Origin: Chloroflexota bacterium
GTDB taxonomy: Bacteria; Chloroflexota; Anaerolineae; Aggregatilineales; Phototrophicaceae
Reading direction: 5' to 3'
Length of the DNA: 44,487 bases
Assembly: GCA_026707665.1 (NCBI GenBank)
Contig: JAPOWK010000150.1
Span: forward strand, 1 to 44,487
Position numbers and translations under genes: made by a program. Shown here in pieces: positions 1-8,579 of the stretch. The notes under the pieces were generated by a model, which was not told the origin of the DNA, did not search any database, and was given only the letters and a program-made list of their open reading frames with translations. Positions within the stretch are counted from its first letter, which is position 1; each line of letters starts with the position of its first letter.

Positions 1-886
1 CCCATTCGAAATTCGCCAGCGCGCGCATGCTCGGCGTGCTCCAGGTGGCGATATGACCCATGGCGGCGACGCCCGCGCGGAAGGGCTGCGAGTTGGGGAA
101 GGCTTCCATTTCGGTGCCGCTTGCCCCGGCGCCCTCTACGTGCGTCAGGTTATACCAGTGGTTGAGCGCCGCGCGTACTTCGGGCGTGTCCATGGTCATC
201 GCGGATTCGTCTTCGTTCATATGGACGCCGCCCCAGGCGCCAGTGAAGAAGCCGCCGCCGCCATTGCCCAGATCGAGGCGGCCATCCCAGCCCCAGACGC
301 CCATATCGGCATCGGTCAACTCGATGGCGGCTGCCGCCATGTCTTCCATCGTCCAGTCTTCGCTCGGGTAATCCATTCCGGCGGCATCAAACATGTCCTT
401 GTTGTAACCAAGGATGATCGGGCCGTGATCGTAGGGCAGCGCGTGAATGCGGCCGTCTACGCGATACAGACGCACGGATTCTTCCCACATGCCTTCGACG
501 TTGAATTCTTCGTCGGCGGTCACGATGTCGTGGATGTCGATAATGATGCCCTCATGCGCCCAAGGCGTCGCGCGGCTGCCATGGACATAGATGACATCGG
601 GCAAAGTTCCTGCGGCCGCCCAGGCTGGCACGACGTTGTTGTGATCAGCCCAGGTATTGTAAGTGATGGCGATCTTGATGTCCGGATGCCGCTCCATGAA
701 GCCTTCATCGTATTCGGCTTGGCGCGGGCGGAAAGCCGCTTCCCAGTGACGGCCAAAGGTCAACTCGACCTGGTCTTGCGCGGCGGCAATTCCGCTTAGA
801 GGACCAAGACCGGCAAGCGCGGCGCCAGTGCTGGTGGCCGCAGTCAGCTTTAGAAAATCGCGCCGTGATAGTTTTTCTGTGCTCAT
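1..886 (-). CDS. Extracellular solute-binding protein of a sugar ABC transporter (family 1), Tat-exported, C-terminus cut by window edge
   Basis: Reading leftwards from an ATG at 886, an open frame of 295 codons runs off the window. The start is preceded by an AGAAAGGAAC ribosome site. The N-terminus carries a twin-arginine motif (SRRDFLKL) followed by an Ala-rich hydrophobic stretch and an AxA-type cleavage site near residue 35, so the protein should be exported folded. The mature part shows segments typical of family 1 solute-binding proteins: an early TFGRHWEA strand, a TLPDVIYVHG region, the DGRIHALPYDHGP region, and GYNKDMFDAAGMDYPSEDWT. It would capture a sugar or oligosaccharide for an ABC importer; permease genes, if present, lie beyond the left edge. 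No lipobox Cys is seen. Family assignment is firm. The ligand is not visible, though the fucosidase island nearby suggests a fucose-containing glycan (inference). Confidence 0.9.
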   Translation of the reverse strand, partial: MSTEKLSRRDFLKLTAATSTGAALAGLGPLSGIAAAQDQVELTFGRHWEAAFRPRQAEYDEGFMERHPDIKIAITYNTWADHNNVVPAWAAAGTLPDVIYVHGSRATPWAHEGIIIDIHDIVTADEEFNVEGMWEESVRLYRVDGRIHALPYDHGPIILGYNKDMFDAAGMDYPSEDWTMEDMAAAAIELTDADMGVWGWDGRLDLGNGGGGFFTGAWGGVHMNEDESAMTMDTPEVRAALNHWYNLTHVEGAGASGTEMEAFPNSQPFRAGVAAMGHIATWSTPSMRALANFEW

Positions 887-1321
887 TTTCGTTCCTTTCT
901 GCGTGAAACACGCTTGGCACATATTCTTGACCGAACTTTATCAATTTGGCTTTCGTCACCTCCTTCGGCGAATGTTGGTCCACTGCCGCGTATGCAGATT
1001 CAGAACCAGTTTTGAAAGGATAGAAGCGCTTTTCGTATCATAGACGAGGATATTCTGTTTGTCAAAACCCGCGTCTGCTACCCAAACAATCGCAACTGAT
1101 TCGCGACTCCAATTGGAAAAGTATAACAGACTTACCACGTTTTCGGGAGAGTCCTGTCTTCGACGCTAAATGGGAGATCTTGCCACGATTTACTGTCTTG
1201 CTCGCGCGAGCGGAGGCGTTTATTATCTTCGCAGCGCGCCAGGCGTAATCGCTGTCATCATTTGACTGTGGCAAGCTTGTCGCCGTTTTCTTAGTTGCAG
1301 GCTCAATCAGATTCGAGCCAG
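887..1321. other. Intergenic region between divergent genes with weak regulatory signals
   Basis: No convincing gene is seen in these roughly 435 bases, which are more AT-rich than the flanking genes. A perfect 5-bp inverted repeat with a 3-base loop (GCGTG-AAA-CACGC, 901-913) lies just upstream of the solute-binding protein start and could be an operator or a leader hairpin. On the plus strand, TTGCTC (1198-1203), a 17-base spacer and TATTAT (1221-1226) form a possible promoter for the chaperonin gene; the -35 match is poor. Both signals are tentative. Confidence 0.35.
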
Positions 1322-2944
1322 ATGCACCGGATAGTCATGCCACGACCGAAAGTCATCCATCAGCCGACGACGCAAGAAGCGCTGAAGCGCGGAATTACGA
1401 CGCTGGTCAAAGCCATCGCGCCGACGCTGGGGCCATTGCCGCGCCGTTCCATCGCGCGGAACCAAGCCAAGTTTGAATTGCTGGATGATGGCGGCGTGAT
1501 CGCCCGGCGCATTGTCGCTTTGCCCGAGCAAGCGGATGATGTCGGCGCTATGCTGCTGCGCCAGGTACTGTGGCAGGTGCGTCAGCATGTCGGCGATGGC
1601 GCCGCCACTACAGCGGTGCTCTATGAGCGAATATACAAAGAGGGACTGCGATACATCGCCGCTGGCGCCGACCCGATGCGGCTGCGCGCGCGAATCATGG
1701 CATTGCTCCCAAAGGTCAGTGAGCGAATGCTGGCTGATGCGCGCCCGCTGCGAGGGGAAGCGGAACTGAAAGCGCTGGCTTTCTCACTGTGTTACGACGA
1801 GGAGATGGCCGAAGTCCTCGGCGAGGTCATCCACACCATTGGGCAATATGGACAAGTCGATATTCGCGCCGGGCACGGGCGCGCCATGGAATACAACTAT
1901 GTCGAGGGCAGCTATTGGAGCGGCGGCGCCCAATCCAAAGAAATGCTGCGTGGCTTCACCCGCCAAGTCGCCGAGATGCAGGACGCCTCGATTCTGGTGA
2001 CAGACATGGACATTGAAGAACCGCGCGATCTCGTGCCTTTGATGAGCCTGGCGCTGCGCTGCGGCATCACGAACTTGCTGCTGATCGTCGCTTCAATCTC
2101 GGAAACAGGCTTGTCGGTCGTGCTGGATAAGCGGCTGCGCGACCAGATTCAAACCCTTGTTGTGAAGATCGACGCCTTCCATCCGGGCGACTTGAGCATC
2201 GCGCAGGAGGATATCGCGCTTTTGACTGGCGGGAGTCCCGTGCTGCTGAAAGCGGGCGAATCGCTGGAGCACGTTCGCGAGAGCGACTTTGGCGAGGCGC
2301 GCTGGGCTTGGGCAGATGATAAGAATTTCGGCTTCGCCAGCGGCAAAGGCGATCCGCGCCAACTACGTGAGGCTGCGCGAAGCCTGCGCGAAGCCTACGC
2401 CATCGCTGAGGACGACGATGATCGCCGGCGCTTGCTAGAGCGGCTGGGACGTTTGAACGGCGGGCTGGCGACAGTTTATGTTGGCGGCATCGCCGAGGAC
2501 GAGATCCGCCAGCGCAAGGAAACGGCGGAACGAACAGTTCGGGCATTGCGCCGAGCGCTGGCGCATGGCGTCATACCGGGCGGCGGGATCGCGCTGCTGC
2601 GCTGCCGCGACTGGCTGATGGCGGATAGCGAATCGCTGGATGAATTGGAAGCGCGCGCCGCCCATCGAATTATGGCGACGGCGGCTGAAGCGCCCATACG
2701 TCAAATGCTGGAAAACGCCGGTTACGACCCGAGCGAAGTGTTGGCGCAGTTGGACCACTGCGGACCAGCAGCCGGCTTTGACCTGATGCGAGACGAGATA
2801 GTCGATGTGGCGTATGCCGGCATCCTCGATGTGGCGCAGGTACAGGTCGAGGCTTTGCAGCGCGCTGTATCGAGCGCGGCGCTGGCGCTGACGATCGATG
2901 TGCTTGTGCTGCATCGCGAGCCGGAAACGATGACGGACCCGTAA
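1322..2944 (+). CDS. Divergent GroEL/Hsp60-like chaperonin with altered ATPase site
   Basis: The product (about 540 residues, close to the GroEL length) aligns end to end with group I chaperonins. It has the N-terminal LGP phosphate loop (APTLGPLPRRS, normally TLGPKGRNV), the LDDGG segment corresponding to GroEL Asp52, the GDGAATTAVL loop corresponding to GDGTTTATVL, DIALLTGG in the apical domain, the GVIPGGGIALLR equatorial loop, and GILD near the C-terminus (the adenine-contacting Asp). In an ungapped alignment from the GGG loop, the position of GroEL Asp398, needed for ATP hydrolysis, is Arg. The usual Gly-Met tail is absent and no groES is adjacent. It is therefore probably a specialised paralogue that binds nucleotide but hydrolyses it poorly or not at all (inference). 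TTG 1295 and ATG 1337 are alternative starts; none has a strong ribosome site. It is coupled to the following Asp-box gene. Confidence 0.85.
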   Translation: MHRIVMPRPKVIHQPTTQEALKRGITTLVKAIAPTLGPLPRRSIARNQAKFELLDDGGVIARRIVALPEQADDVGAMLLRQVLWQVRQHVGDGAATTAVLYERIYKEGLRYIAAGADPMRLRARIMALLPKVSERMLADARPLRGEAELKALAFSLCYDEEMAEVLGEVIHTIGQYGQVDIRAGHGRAMEYNYVEGSYWSGGAQSKEMLRGFTRQVAEMQDASILVTDMDIEEPRDLVPLMSLALRCGITNLLLIVASISETGLSVVLDKRLRDQIQTLVVKIDAFHPGDLSIAQEDIALLTGGSPVLLKAGESLEHVRESDFGEARWAWADDKNFGFASGKGDPRQLREAARSLREAYAIAEDDDDRRRLLERLGRLNGGLATVYVGGIAEDEIRQRKETAERTVRALRRALAHGVIPGGGIALLRCRDWLMADSESLDELEARAAHRIMATAAEAPIRQMLENAGYDPSEVLAQLDHCGPAAGFDLMRDEIVDVAYAGILDVAQVQVEALQRAVSSAALALTIDVLVLHREPETMTDP

Positions 2945-2945
2945 A

Positions 2946-3842
2946 ATGACAGCGATCAACACGATTGAGCGAACGAATAGCCTGCTGGCGGCCGGCGAAA
3001 TCGTCTACGCAGCCAGGCAGTCGGGGCTGTATCGGATTGGCGCTGCCGCCGATGAGCGGAACCTGTATCACGCTTGGCTGCCAGGCGAAGAAGTGCCAAC
3101 GCTGGCGATTGCGGCAGTGGACGATCTATTGCTCGCCGGCATCAATGGCGGGGTCGCCCGCTCTGAAGACGGCGGCGCAAGCTGGAAGGCGCTTCAATTT
3201 CGCGAGCCGGCGCCGCTGGTGACCTGCCTGGCGCTCTCACCGGCCTTCGAGGGTGATGGCTGCGTCTTGTCCGGCAGTTTCGAAGATGGCGTCTTCCGCT
3301 CGACCGATGGTGGGAGGAGTTGGCGCGCGGTCAATCACGGCTTGTTTGATCACAGCGTTTACGCGCTGGCGCTGTCGCCGCGTTTCGCCATTGACGGCAT
3401 CGCCTTCGTCGGCACGGGCAGCGGCGTCTACCGCAGCGAAAATGGCGGGCGCCTGTGGTGGGATGTGAAGATGCCCTCGGGCGACGAAACGGTGCTGAGT
3501 CTGGCGCTGGCGGCGGACGGCGCGCTTTACGCCGGCTGCGAGACGCACGGGCTGCTGCGCTCGAGCGACGGTGGCGAAAGCTGGGAGGCGTTGCTGGAAA
3601 CCGACGGCGCGGTAAACGCTTTGGCGCTCGCGAATAGAGGCGCGATCGTGGCGCAGGTGGATGACAGCCTGCTGCAATCGCGGGATGACGGCGAGAGCTT
3701 TAGCGAATTAGCGGCGGAGAATGTGGATTGCATTGCGCTCGCAGATGACGGCGTGACCCTATTAATGGCAATGGCGGATGGGAGAATCAGGCGGACGGCT
3801 CTCTACGCTTTCGACGCCGCTTCCAAGATTCTGCCGCAATAA
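2946..3842 (+). CDS. Asp-box (BNR/YCF48-like) beta-propeller protein
   Basis: This 298-residue protein contains repeated Asp-box motifs of the S-x-D-G-G-x-S/T-W type: RSEDGGASWKAL, RSTDGGRSWRAV, RSENGGRLWWDV, RSSDGGESWEAL and QSRDDGESF. These are spaced about 45 residues apart, as in the blades of sortilin, sialidase and YCF48/HCF136-type propellers. No signal peptide or membrane segment is visible, so it is probably cytoplasmic. Its ATG begins one base after the TAA of the chaperonin gene, so the two are almost certainly co-transcribed and translationally coupled. This suggests it works with the chaperonin, perhaps as an assembly factor or client (inference). None of the catalytic residues of a sialidase are recognisable, so an enzymatic role is unlikely. 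Confidence 0.75.
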   Translation: MTAINTIERTNSLLAAGEIVYAARQSGLYRIGAAADERNLYHAWLPGEEVPTLAIAAVDDLLLAGINGGVARSEDGGASWKALQFREPAPLVTCLALSPAFEGDGCVLSGSFEDGVFRSTDGGRSWRAVNHGLFDHSVYALALSPRFAIDGIAFVGTGSGVYRSENGGRLWWDVKMPSGDETVLSLALAADGALYAGCETHGLLRSSDGGESWEALLETDGAVNALALANRGAIVAQVDDSLLQSRDDGESFSELAAENVDCIALADDGVTLLMAMADGRIRRTALYAFDAASKILPQ

Positions 3843-3860
3843 CAGAGGTGGAAAACAGCC

Positions 3861-4304
3861 TTGTCGTACTCTTTCGAGATCTTTATAACCGGAGTAACGC
3901 CAGCACAGGCCATCCGTCTCTTTGACTTAGACGTTGAGGAAGGACACGAGTCCTACGAAGTACCAATAGAATTACCAACACAGGGTGGATATTACGTATT
4001 CTACGCAGGACGCACACGCGAGCAAAGGAGCGAGATATTATTTGAAAGCATCGGCATGAGCTTAGAAACCTACGCATCTTGTACAAGAAGTATGGGACAT
4101 GTGGGAGAGCACATTACAACGTTGGTCTACAATGCGCTGCACAATACAGTGAGTGATTTTGTGGTTACGTCTCAGTTCGAAAAAGTCATTGTTATGCGGA
4201 AAAACGGGAAAGTCATTGTCAATTCAGAAGCAGGAAGTATGGGGATATTAACGTTCAAGATTTTCGATATGCCGCATCAGTTCTGTGAGTTAGGATTCTT
4301 TTGA
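3861..4304 (+). CDS. Hypothetical protein, 147 residues, AT-richer orphan gene
   Basis: The frame starts at TTG 3861, with a good GAGGTGG ribosome site at 3844-3850, 18 bases after the Asp-box gene, and ends at TGA 4304. I do not recognise the family. The product has no signal peptide, no clear membrane segment and no repeats. It has an alternating hydrophobic pattern suggesting a small alpha/beta or all-beta fold (for example SFEIFITGVTP, YYVFYAGRT, FEKVIVMRKNGKVIV). Codon use is unlike the neighbours: A- and T-ending codons such as ATA, TTA and ACA are common here and rare in flanking genes. This points to recent acquisition or weak expression. It may be transcribed with the chaperonin pair. 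Confidence 0.6.
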   Translation: MSYSFEIFITGVTPAQAIRLFDLDVEEGHESYEVPIELPTQGGYYVFYAGRTREQRSEILFESIGMSLETYASCTRSMGHVGEHITTLVYNALHNTVSDFVVTSQFEKVIVMRKNGKVIVNSEAGSMGILTFKIFDMPHQFCELGFF

Positions 4305-4376
4305 TGTATGTATCGTCTGGAGTGCAAACGCAGCAGAAGGTGTACGCAATTGACAGGAATAAAGATCGGGACAATT

Positions 4377-4395
4377 GGTGAAATCGTTTTGCACC
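4377..4395. promoter_or_regulatory. Candidate operator: imperfect palindrome upstream of the first fucosidase
   Basis: A 19-base imperfect palindrome with arms GGTGxAA and TTxCACC lies about 95 bases upstream of the GH29 gene at 4489. Its layout (AAATCGTTTT core) resembles operators of LacI-family sugar repressors. A TTGACA lies just upstream (4350-4355) but no good -10 follows it, so promoter placement is uncertain. No regulator gene is present in the window. Confidence 0.3.
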
Positions 4396-4488
4396 GCGTT
4401 GTCGGATACCGCATGTTCGCCAACCGTCGCGATTCAAACCCGGCAAGTCGCAGTTGAATCTTTCAATACTTGAAAAAGGGACAACACA

Positions 4489-5880
4489 ATGACATTTGAA
4501 CCCACACTTGAATCGGTAAGCGCGCATGAAGTGCCCGGCTGGTTTCACAATGCCAAGCTGGGCATCTTCATCCATTGGGGGCTCTACTCGGTGCCGGCAT
4601 GGGCGCCGGCCGGCGGCGATATCGGCGAAGTCTTCGAGAGCGGCGACATGAGCACCTGGTTCAGCAATAATTCTTACGCCGAGTGGTATCTGAATACGCT
4701 CAAGTTTGAAGATGGTCCCACGCGCGCCTGGCACAACCAGCATTACGGCAGCGACTTCCATTACGACGACTTCGCCGCCGGCTTCAATTCGGCGCTGCGG
4801 CGCTGGGATCCGAGCGAGATGGCTGCGCTCTTCAGCGAGGTCAACGCGCGTTATGTCGTCCTGACCACCAAACACCATGACGGCTTTACGCTCTGGAATA
4901 GCGAGATCCCTTGCCCGCACAAAGCGAATTACCATACCATGCGCGATGTAGTCGGTGATCTGACCGACGCCGTCCGCGATCAGGGCCTGCGCATGGCGCT
5001 CTATTATTCCGGCGGGCTGGATTGGGCATTCAACGAGGCGCGCATCGAAGACGTCGCTGATGTCTGGGGCACGATTGTGCAGACACCCGAATTCGTCGAA
5101 TACTCGGTCGCGCACTGGAAAGAGCTGATCGACCGCTATCAGCCTTCTATTATGTGGAATGATATCGGCTACCCGGCGGCGGCCGACCTGGGCGAGCTCT
5201 TCGCTTACTACTACAACAACGTGCCCGATGGCGTCATCAATGACCGTTTCACGCAATCGCGCGATCAGCGGCCCAAAGTTGGAGAGAAGCTGACATCGCC
5301 GCGCGGTCCGCATTTTGATTACATCACGCCGGAATACGCCACTTTCGATGAGATTCAGGCGGTGAAGTGGGAGTGCTGCCGCGGCATCGGGCACAGCTTC
5401 GGCTATAACCGCGCCGAAGGCGATGAGCAGTTGCTGGCCGAGGACGAGCTTATTCACATGTTCGTCGATATCGTCAGCAAGAATGGCAATCTGCTGTTGA
5501 ATGTCGGTCCGATGGCTGATGGCGCGATCCCGGATAACCAAGCCGACCGGCTGCGGGCATTGGGCCGCTGGCTGGATCGCAATGGGGAAGCCATCTTCGA
5601 TACTCGCCCCTGGAAGCGCGCTGACGGAAAGACGTCGCAGGGCTTGGACCTCCGCTTCACCGCGACTGAGAGCGCACTGTACGCCATCCTGCTGGGCAGT
5701 CCAGCCGAGAGCGAGATCCGCATTGAGAGCCTGGAGGCGCCCGCTGGCGCGCGCGTTCAATTGCTGGGACAGGATGGCGATTTGGAGTGGAGCCAGGACG
5801 GCTCGGACCTTGTGATTCGCTTGCCGGGCTTGCCCGAGGCGCCGGCGCATTCGCTAAGCATTCAGGGCATGGGGGGCTAG
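4489..5880 (+). CDS. GH29 alpha-L-fucosidase (copy 1)
   Basis: This 463-residue enzyme hydrolyses terminal alpha-L-fucosyl residues. The catalytic TIM barrel spans roughly residues 10-375, with the GH29 signatures WFHNAKLGIFIHWGLYSVP, LTTKHHDGFTLWNS and GNLLLNVGPMADGAIP. The predicted nucleophile is Asp225 in IMWNDIGYP. Glu282 in DYITPEY is a plausible acid/base, but in GH29 that residue is poorly conserved. A short beta-sandwich domain follows. No signal peptide is present, so it acts on imported substrate. The ATG has an AAAAAGGGA ribosome site. The next gene, an MFS carrier, starts one base after its stop, making a fucosidase-transporter-transporter operon (4489-8498). The DYxTPEY segment suggests a somewhat different specificity from the other copies in this window (inference). 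Confidence 0.95.
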   Translation: MTFEPTLESVSAHEVPGWFHNAKLGIFIHWGLYSVPAWAPAGGDIGEVFESGDMSTWFSNNSYAEWYLNTLKFEDGPTRAWHNQHYGSDFHYDDFAAGFNSALRRWDPSEMAALFSEVNARYVVLTTKHHDGFTLWNSEIPCPHKANYHTMRDVVGDLTDAVRDQGLRMALYYSGGLDWAFNEARIEDVADVWGTIVQTPEFVEYSVAHWKELIDRYQPSIMWNDIGYPAAADLGELFAYYYNNVPDGVINDRFTQSRDQRPKVGEKLTSPRGPHFDYITPEYATFDEIQAVKWECCRGIGHSFGYNRAEGDEQLLAEDELIHMFVDIVSKNGNLLLNVGPMADGAIPDNQADRLRALGRWLDRNGEAIFDTRPWKRADGKTSQGLDLRFTATESALYAILLGSPAESEIRIESLEAPAGARVQLLGQDGDLEWSQDGSDLVIRLPGLPEAPAHSLSIQGMGG

Positions 5881-5881
5881 C

Positions 5882-7165
5882 TTGACGCAGAAAGTCGATT
5901 CAAAGGTCGAAAGAAATCTGCCCTGGAACTTCTCGGTCAATTTGATCGATATCACCTTTATCACCCTGGCTTTCAGCATCATCTCGCGCGAGACGATCAC
6001 GCCGCTATTGATCAGTAATCTGACCGATTCCAAGATCGCCATCGGCTTGGTGCCGGCGATCTACAGCATCGCCTATTATTTGCCGCAGCTTTTCGCCGCC
6101 AATCACGCCGAGCGCTTGAAACGCAAGCTGCCATTTGTCATGGTTGTAGGCGGCTTGCTGGAGCGTGTGCCTTATCTCTTCGCCGGGCTGGCGATATTGC
6201 TCTTCGCCGAGAGCGCGCCCATCATCGCCTTGCTCTGCCTTTATCTGGTGATCGGGCTGGGCGCCTTGGGCAATGGCGTGGCGACGCCGGCCTGGTTCAG
6301 CATGATCGGCAAGGTGCTGCCGGTCAATCGGCGCGGGATCTTCTTCGGCGTCAGCGAAGGCTTGGGCACGCTGATGGGCATCATCGGCGCCTTCTTCGTC
6401 GGCCGCGTGTTGGACGAGATGGGCTACCCGCTGAACTTCGCCACGCTCTTCCTCGTCGCCGCCGTCTTCATGGGCATCTCCTGGATCGGCTTGGCGCTGA
6501 ACCGCGAGCCGGAAAGCCCGATCGTCAAGGAGCATATTCCCTTCAGCCATTATTTTCGGCGCTTGCCGGCGATTTTGCGCGATAATCACAATTTCCGCCG
6601 CTTTCTGCTGAGCTACTCCATCAGCCGCTTAAGCACGATGGGCGTCGGGTTCTTCATCATATTCGGCAATGAGAACTTCGAACTGACTGGCGCCGATGTC
6701 GGCTTGCTGACGGCGATCTTGATCGCCAGCCAAGCGGCGATGCAACTGCTGCTGGGCTGGCTGGCGGATAAGCGCGGTCACAAAGCCAACCTGACTGTCT
6801 CGGGTTTCGCCTTGGCGCTCGCGGCCATGGTAGCGCTGGGCGCGACCGACTTGCGCGGTCTGATCCCCGCTTTCATCTTGCTGGGCGTCGGGCTGGCCAG
6901 CGACCACGTATCGCGCTTGAACATCATTCTGGAATTCGCTGTGCCGGAAGATCAGCCGACCTTCATCGGTCTGACCAATACCTTGCTGGCGCCGGTCGTC
7001 TTCCTGGCGCCGATCCTCGGCGGCTGGCTGGCCGACTACGGATTTGAAGCGCTCTTCATGCTGATGGCGGGCTGCGGGCTGGCCGGCGGTCTGCTGCTCT
7101 TCACTTGGGTGAAAGAACCGCGATATCACAGGCCCCAGCCTATCAGCCCCAAGGGGAAACACTGA
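5882..7165 (+). CDS. MFS transporter, probable sugar uptake (paralogue 1)
   Basis: This 427-residue protein has about twelve hydrophobic segments and the charged loop between helices 2 and 3 expected of major facilitator carriers (NHAERLKRKLPFV). A second charged loop (LADKRGHKANL) lies in the same place in the C-terminal half. Translation begins at TTG 5882 with a GGGGGG ribosome site overlapping the end of the fucosidase gene, so the two are translationally coupled. The next gene is a clear paralogue sharing long blocks such as NFSVN, LPQLF, NHAERL and TPAWF. The coupling to GH29 suggests it carries fucose or a small fuco-oligosaccharide across the inner membrane; this is inferred from context, because MFS sequence alone does not fix the substrate. 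Confidence 0.88.
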   Translation: MTQKVDSKVERNLPWNFSVNLIDITFITLAFSIISRETITPLLISNLTDSKIAIGLVPAIYSIAYYLPQLFAANHAERLKRKLPFVMVVGGLLERVPYLFAGLAILLFAESAPIIALLCLYLVIGLGALGNGVATPAWFSMIGKVLPVNRRGIFFGVSEGLGTLMGIIGAFFVGRVLDEMGYPLNFATLFLVAAVFMGISWIGLALNREPESPIVKEHIPFSHYFRRLPAILRDNHNFRRFLLSYSISRLSTMGVGFFIIFGNENFELTGADVGLLTAILIASQAAMQLLLGWLADKRGHKANLTVSGFALALAAMVALGATDLRGLIPAFILLGVGLASDHVSRLNIILEFAVPEDQPTFIGLTNTLLAPVVFLAPILGGWLADYGFEALFMLMAGCGLAGGLLLFTWVKEPRYHRPQPISPKGKH

Positions 7166-7190
7166 CCTGGGCGCGCGATCGGAGCCCGAT

Positions 7191-8498
7191 GTGAAGGATT
7201 CAGCGGATCGCCTGGTTGAAAAGAACCTCAACTGGAACTTCAGCGTCAATGTGCTGGACAATATGTTTTATGCGCTGGCGATCAGCCTGGTTTCGCAAGA
7301 GACGATCATGCCGCTGCTGGTCAGCAAATTGACCGATTCGACCATCGCCGTCGGCTTGATTCCCGCCATTTTCAGCCTGTCCTTCCTGCTGCCCCAGCTG
7401 TTCGTCGCCAACCATGCCGAGCGCCTGCCGCGCAAGCTGCCCTTCGTCTTGCTGGGGAGCGGCTTGCTGCAGCGCCTGCCCTACCCCTTGATCGGGATCG
7501 CGCTGCTGCTGCTCGCTGTTGAAGCGCCGGGCTTGGCGCTGCTGCTCTTCTTCATCGGCATCGCGACGGCCGCGTTTGGAGGCGGCATCGTGACGCCGGC
7601 CTGGTTCACTATGATCGGCAAGGTGGTGCCAACGCGGCGGCGCGGCATCTTCTTCGGGCTGGCGGATGGCGGCGGTCTGCTGATGGGCGTCATCGGCGCT
7701 TATTTCGTCGGCCGCGTTCTCGATATTGTCGACTATCCGGGCAGCTTCGCCCTCCTCTTCTTGGTCGCGGGCGTGATCCACGCGGTCTCCTGGTTCTCGC
7801 TCTCGCTGACCCGCGAGCCGCCGAGAGAAACTGTCAAAGAGGCGCTGCCATTGCGGCATTACTTCCGGCGGCTGCCGAACGTGCTGCGCGGCCACGCCAA
7901 TTATCGGCGCTTCCTCGTCGGTTATGCGTTGCTTCGCCTTAGCATGATGTCGGTGAGCTTCTTCATCGTCTTCGGCAATATCAACTACGATCTGACCGGC
8001 GCTGATATCGGCTTGCTGAACGCCATCTTCATTGGCTCGCAGGCGGTCCTGCGGCTGCTTTTCGGCTGGCTGGGCGACCGCTGGGGGCATAAGCGCAATT
8101 TGGTGATCTCGGCGCTTTGCCTGGCGTTGGCGGCGTTTTTCGCGGTGAGCTCAACCGCTGTCGCCGGGCTGATTCCCGCCTTCATTTGCCTCGCTTGCGC
8201 CATTTCCAGCGATATGGTTTCCCACACCAACATCGTGCTGGAATTTGCTGATCCGGCCGATCAACCGACCTATATCGGCTTGACCAATACCTTGATGGCG
8301 CCCTTCACCTTCATCGGTCCGATCGCCGCCGGCTGGATTGCGGAAGTCTACGATATCAATCTGCTCTTCGCCGTCTCGCTGGGATTCGGTCTTATCGGCG
8401 CCGGGCTACTGTGGCGCTGGGTGCGCGAGCCGCGGCATATCGTTAATAGGAAACGCAAGCAACGTCAAGAAAGTGACGCAACTATGAGGACTGCGTAG
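7191..8498 (+). CDS. MFS transporter, probable sugar uptake (paralogue 2)
   Basis: This 435-residue, roughly twelve-helix major facilitator carrier is a tandem paralogue of the preceding gene. It shares the N-terminal NWNFSVN block, VANHAERLPRKLPF, VTPAWFTMIGKVVP, RRRGIFFGLADG and the loop LGDRWGHKRNL. The start is GTG 7191 with GGAG six bases upstream. The gap to the previous stop is 25 bases, so it belongs to the same operon. Two adjacent copies imply either two related substrates or two partners of one carrier (inference). Its TAG stop lies inside the first base-paired block of an intergenic hairpin repeat (8495-8521), so the repeat provides the end of the reading frame. Confidence 0.88.
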   Translation: MKDSADRLVEKNLNWNFSVNVLDNMFYALAISLVSQETIMPLLVSKLTDSTIAVGLIPAIFSLSFLLPQLFVANHAERLPRKLPFVLLGSGLLQRLPYPLIGIALLLLAVEAPGLALLLFFIGIATAAFGGGIVTPAWFTMIGKVVPTRRRGIFFGLADGGGLLMGVIGAYFVGRVLDIVDYPGSFALLFLVAGVIHAVSWFSLSLTREPPRETVKEALPLRHYFRRLPNVLRGHANYRRFLVGYALLRLSMMSVSFFIVFGNINYDLTGADIGLLNAIFIGSQAVLRLLFGWLGDRWGHKRNLVISALCLALAAFFAVSSTAVAGLIPAFICLACAISSDMVSHTNIVLEFADPADQPTYIGLTNTLMAPFTFIGPIAAGWIAEVYDINLLFAVSLGFGLIGAGLLWRWVREPRHIVNRKRKQRQESDATMRTA

Positions 8499-8521
8499 GG
8501 GCGTTTCGCCGAGATGCCCGC
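8495..8521 (+). repeat. GTAGGGGCG hairpin repeat, copy 1
   Basis: The arms GGGCGTTTC and GAGATGCCC pair around the loop GCC, with two G-T wobbles. It overlaps the stop codon of the MFS gene ending at 8498. Confidence 0.7.
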
Positions 8522-8539
8522 TTTTCCAACCACGAATCT

Positions 8540-8566
8540 GTAGGGGCGATATACTATGTCGCCCGC
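8540..8566 (+). repeat. GTAGGGGCG hairpin repeat, copy 2
   Basis: The arms GGGCGATAT and ATGTCGCCC pair around the loop ACT with one wobble. The preceding CCACGAATCT also precedes the copy at 17997, so the conserved unit extends upstream of the hairpin. Confidence 0.75.
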
Positions 8567-8579
8567 TGAATCTCAATCC

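Noticed and set aside
53..799. Long open frame on the plus strand opposite the solute-binding protein
   Set aside because: It lies antisense to a well-supported coding frame with a Tat signal; its own translation has no recognisable motif.
955..983. Perfect AAGGAGGTGA ribosome-site sequence on the minus strand
   Set aside because: It is followed only by a frame that overlaps the solute-binding protein out of register with no protein-like features; probably chance or a leader remnant.
1262..1290. Promoter with TTGACT at 1262
   Set aside because: No acceptable -10 follows at 16-18 bases; TATTAT at 1221 is a better, though still weak, candidate.
4255..5850. Open frame of 531 codons on the minus strand
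   Set aside because: It is antisense to the GH29 gene; it reflects the GC-rich codon pattern of that gene rather than a separate protein.
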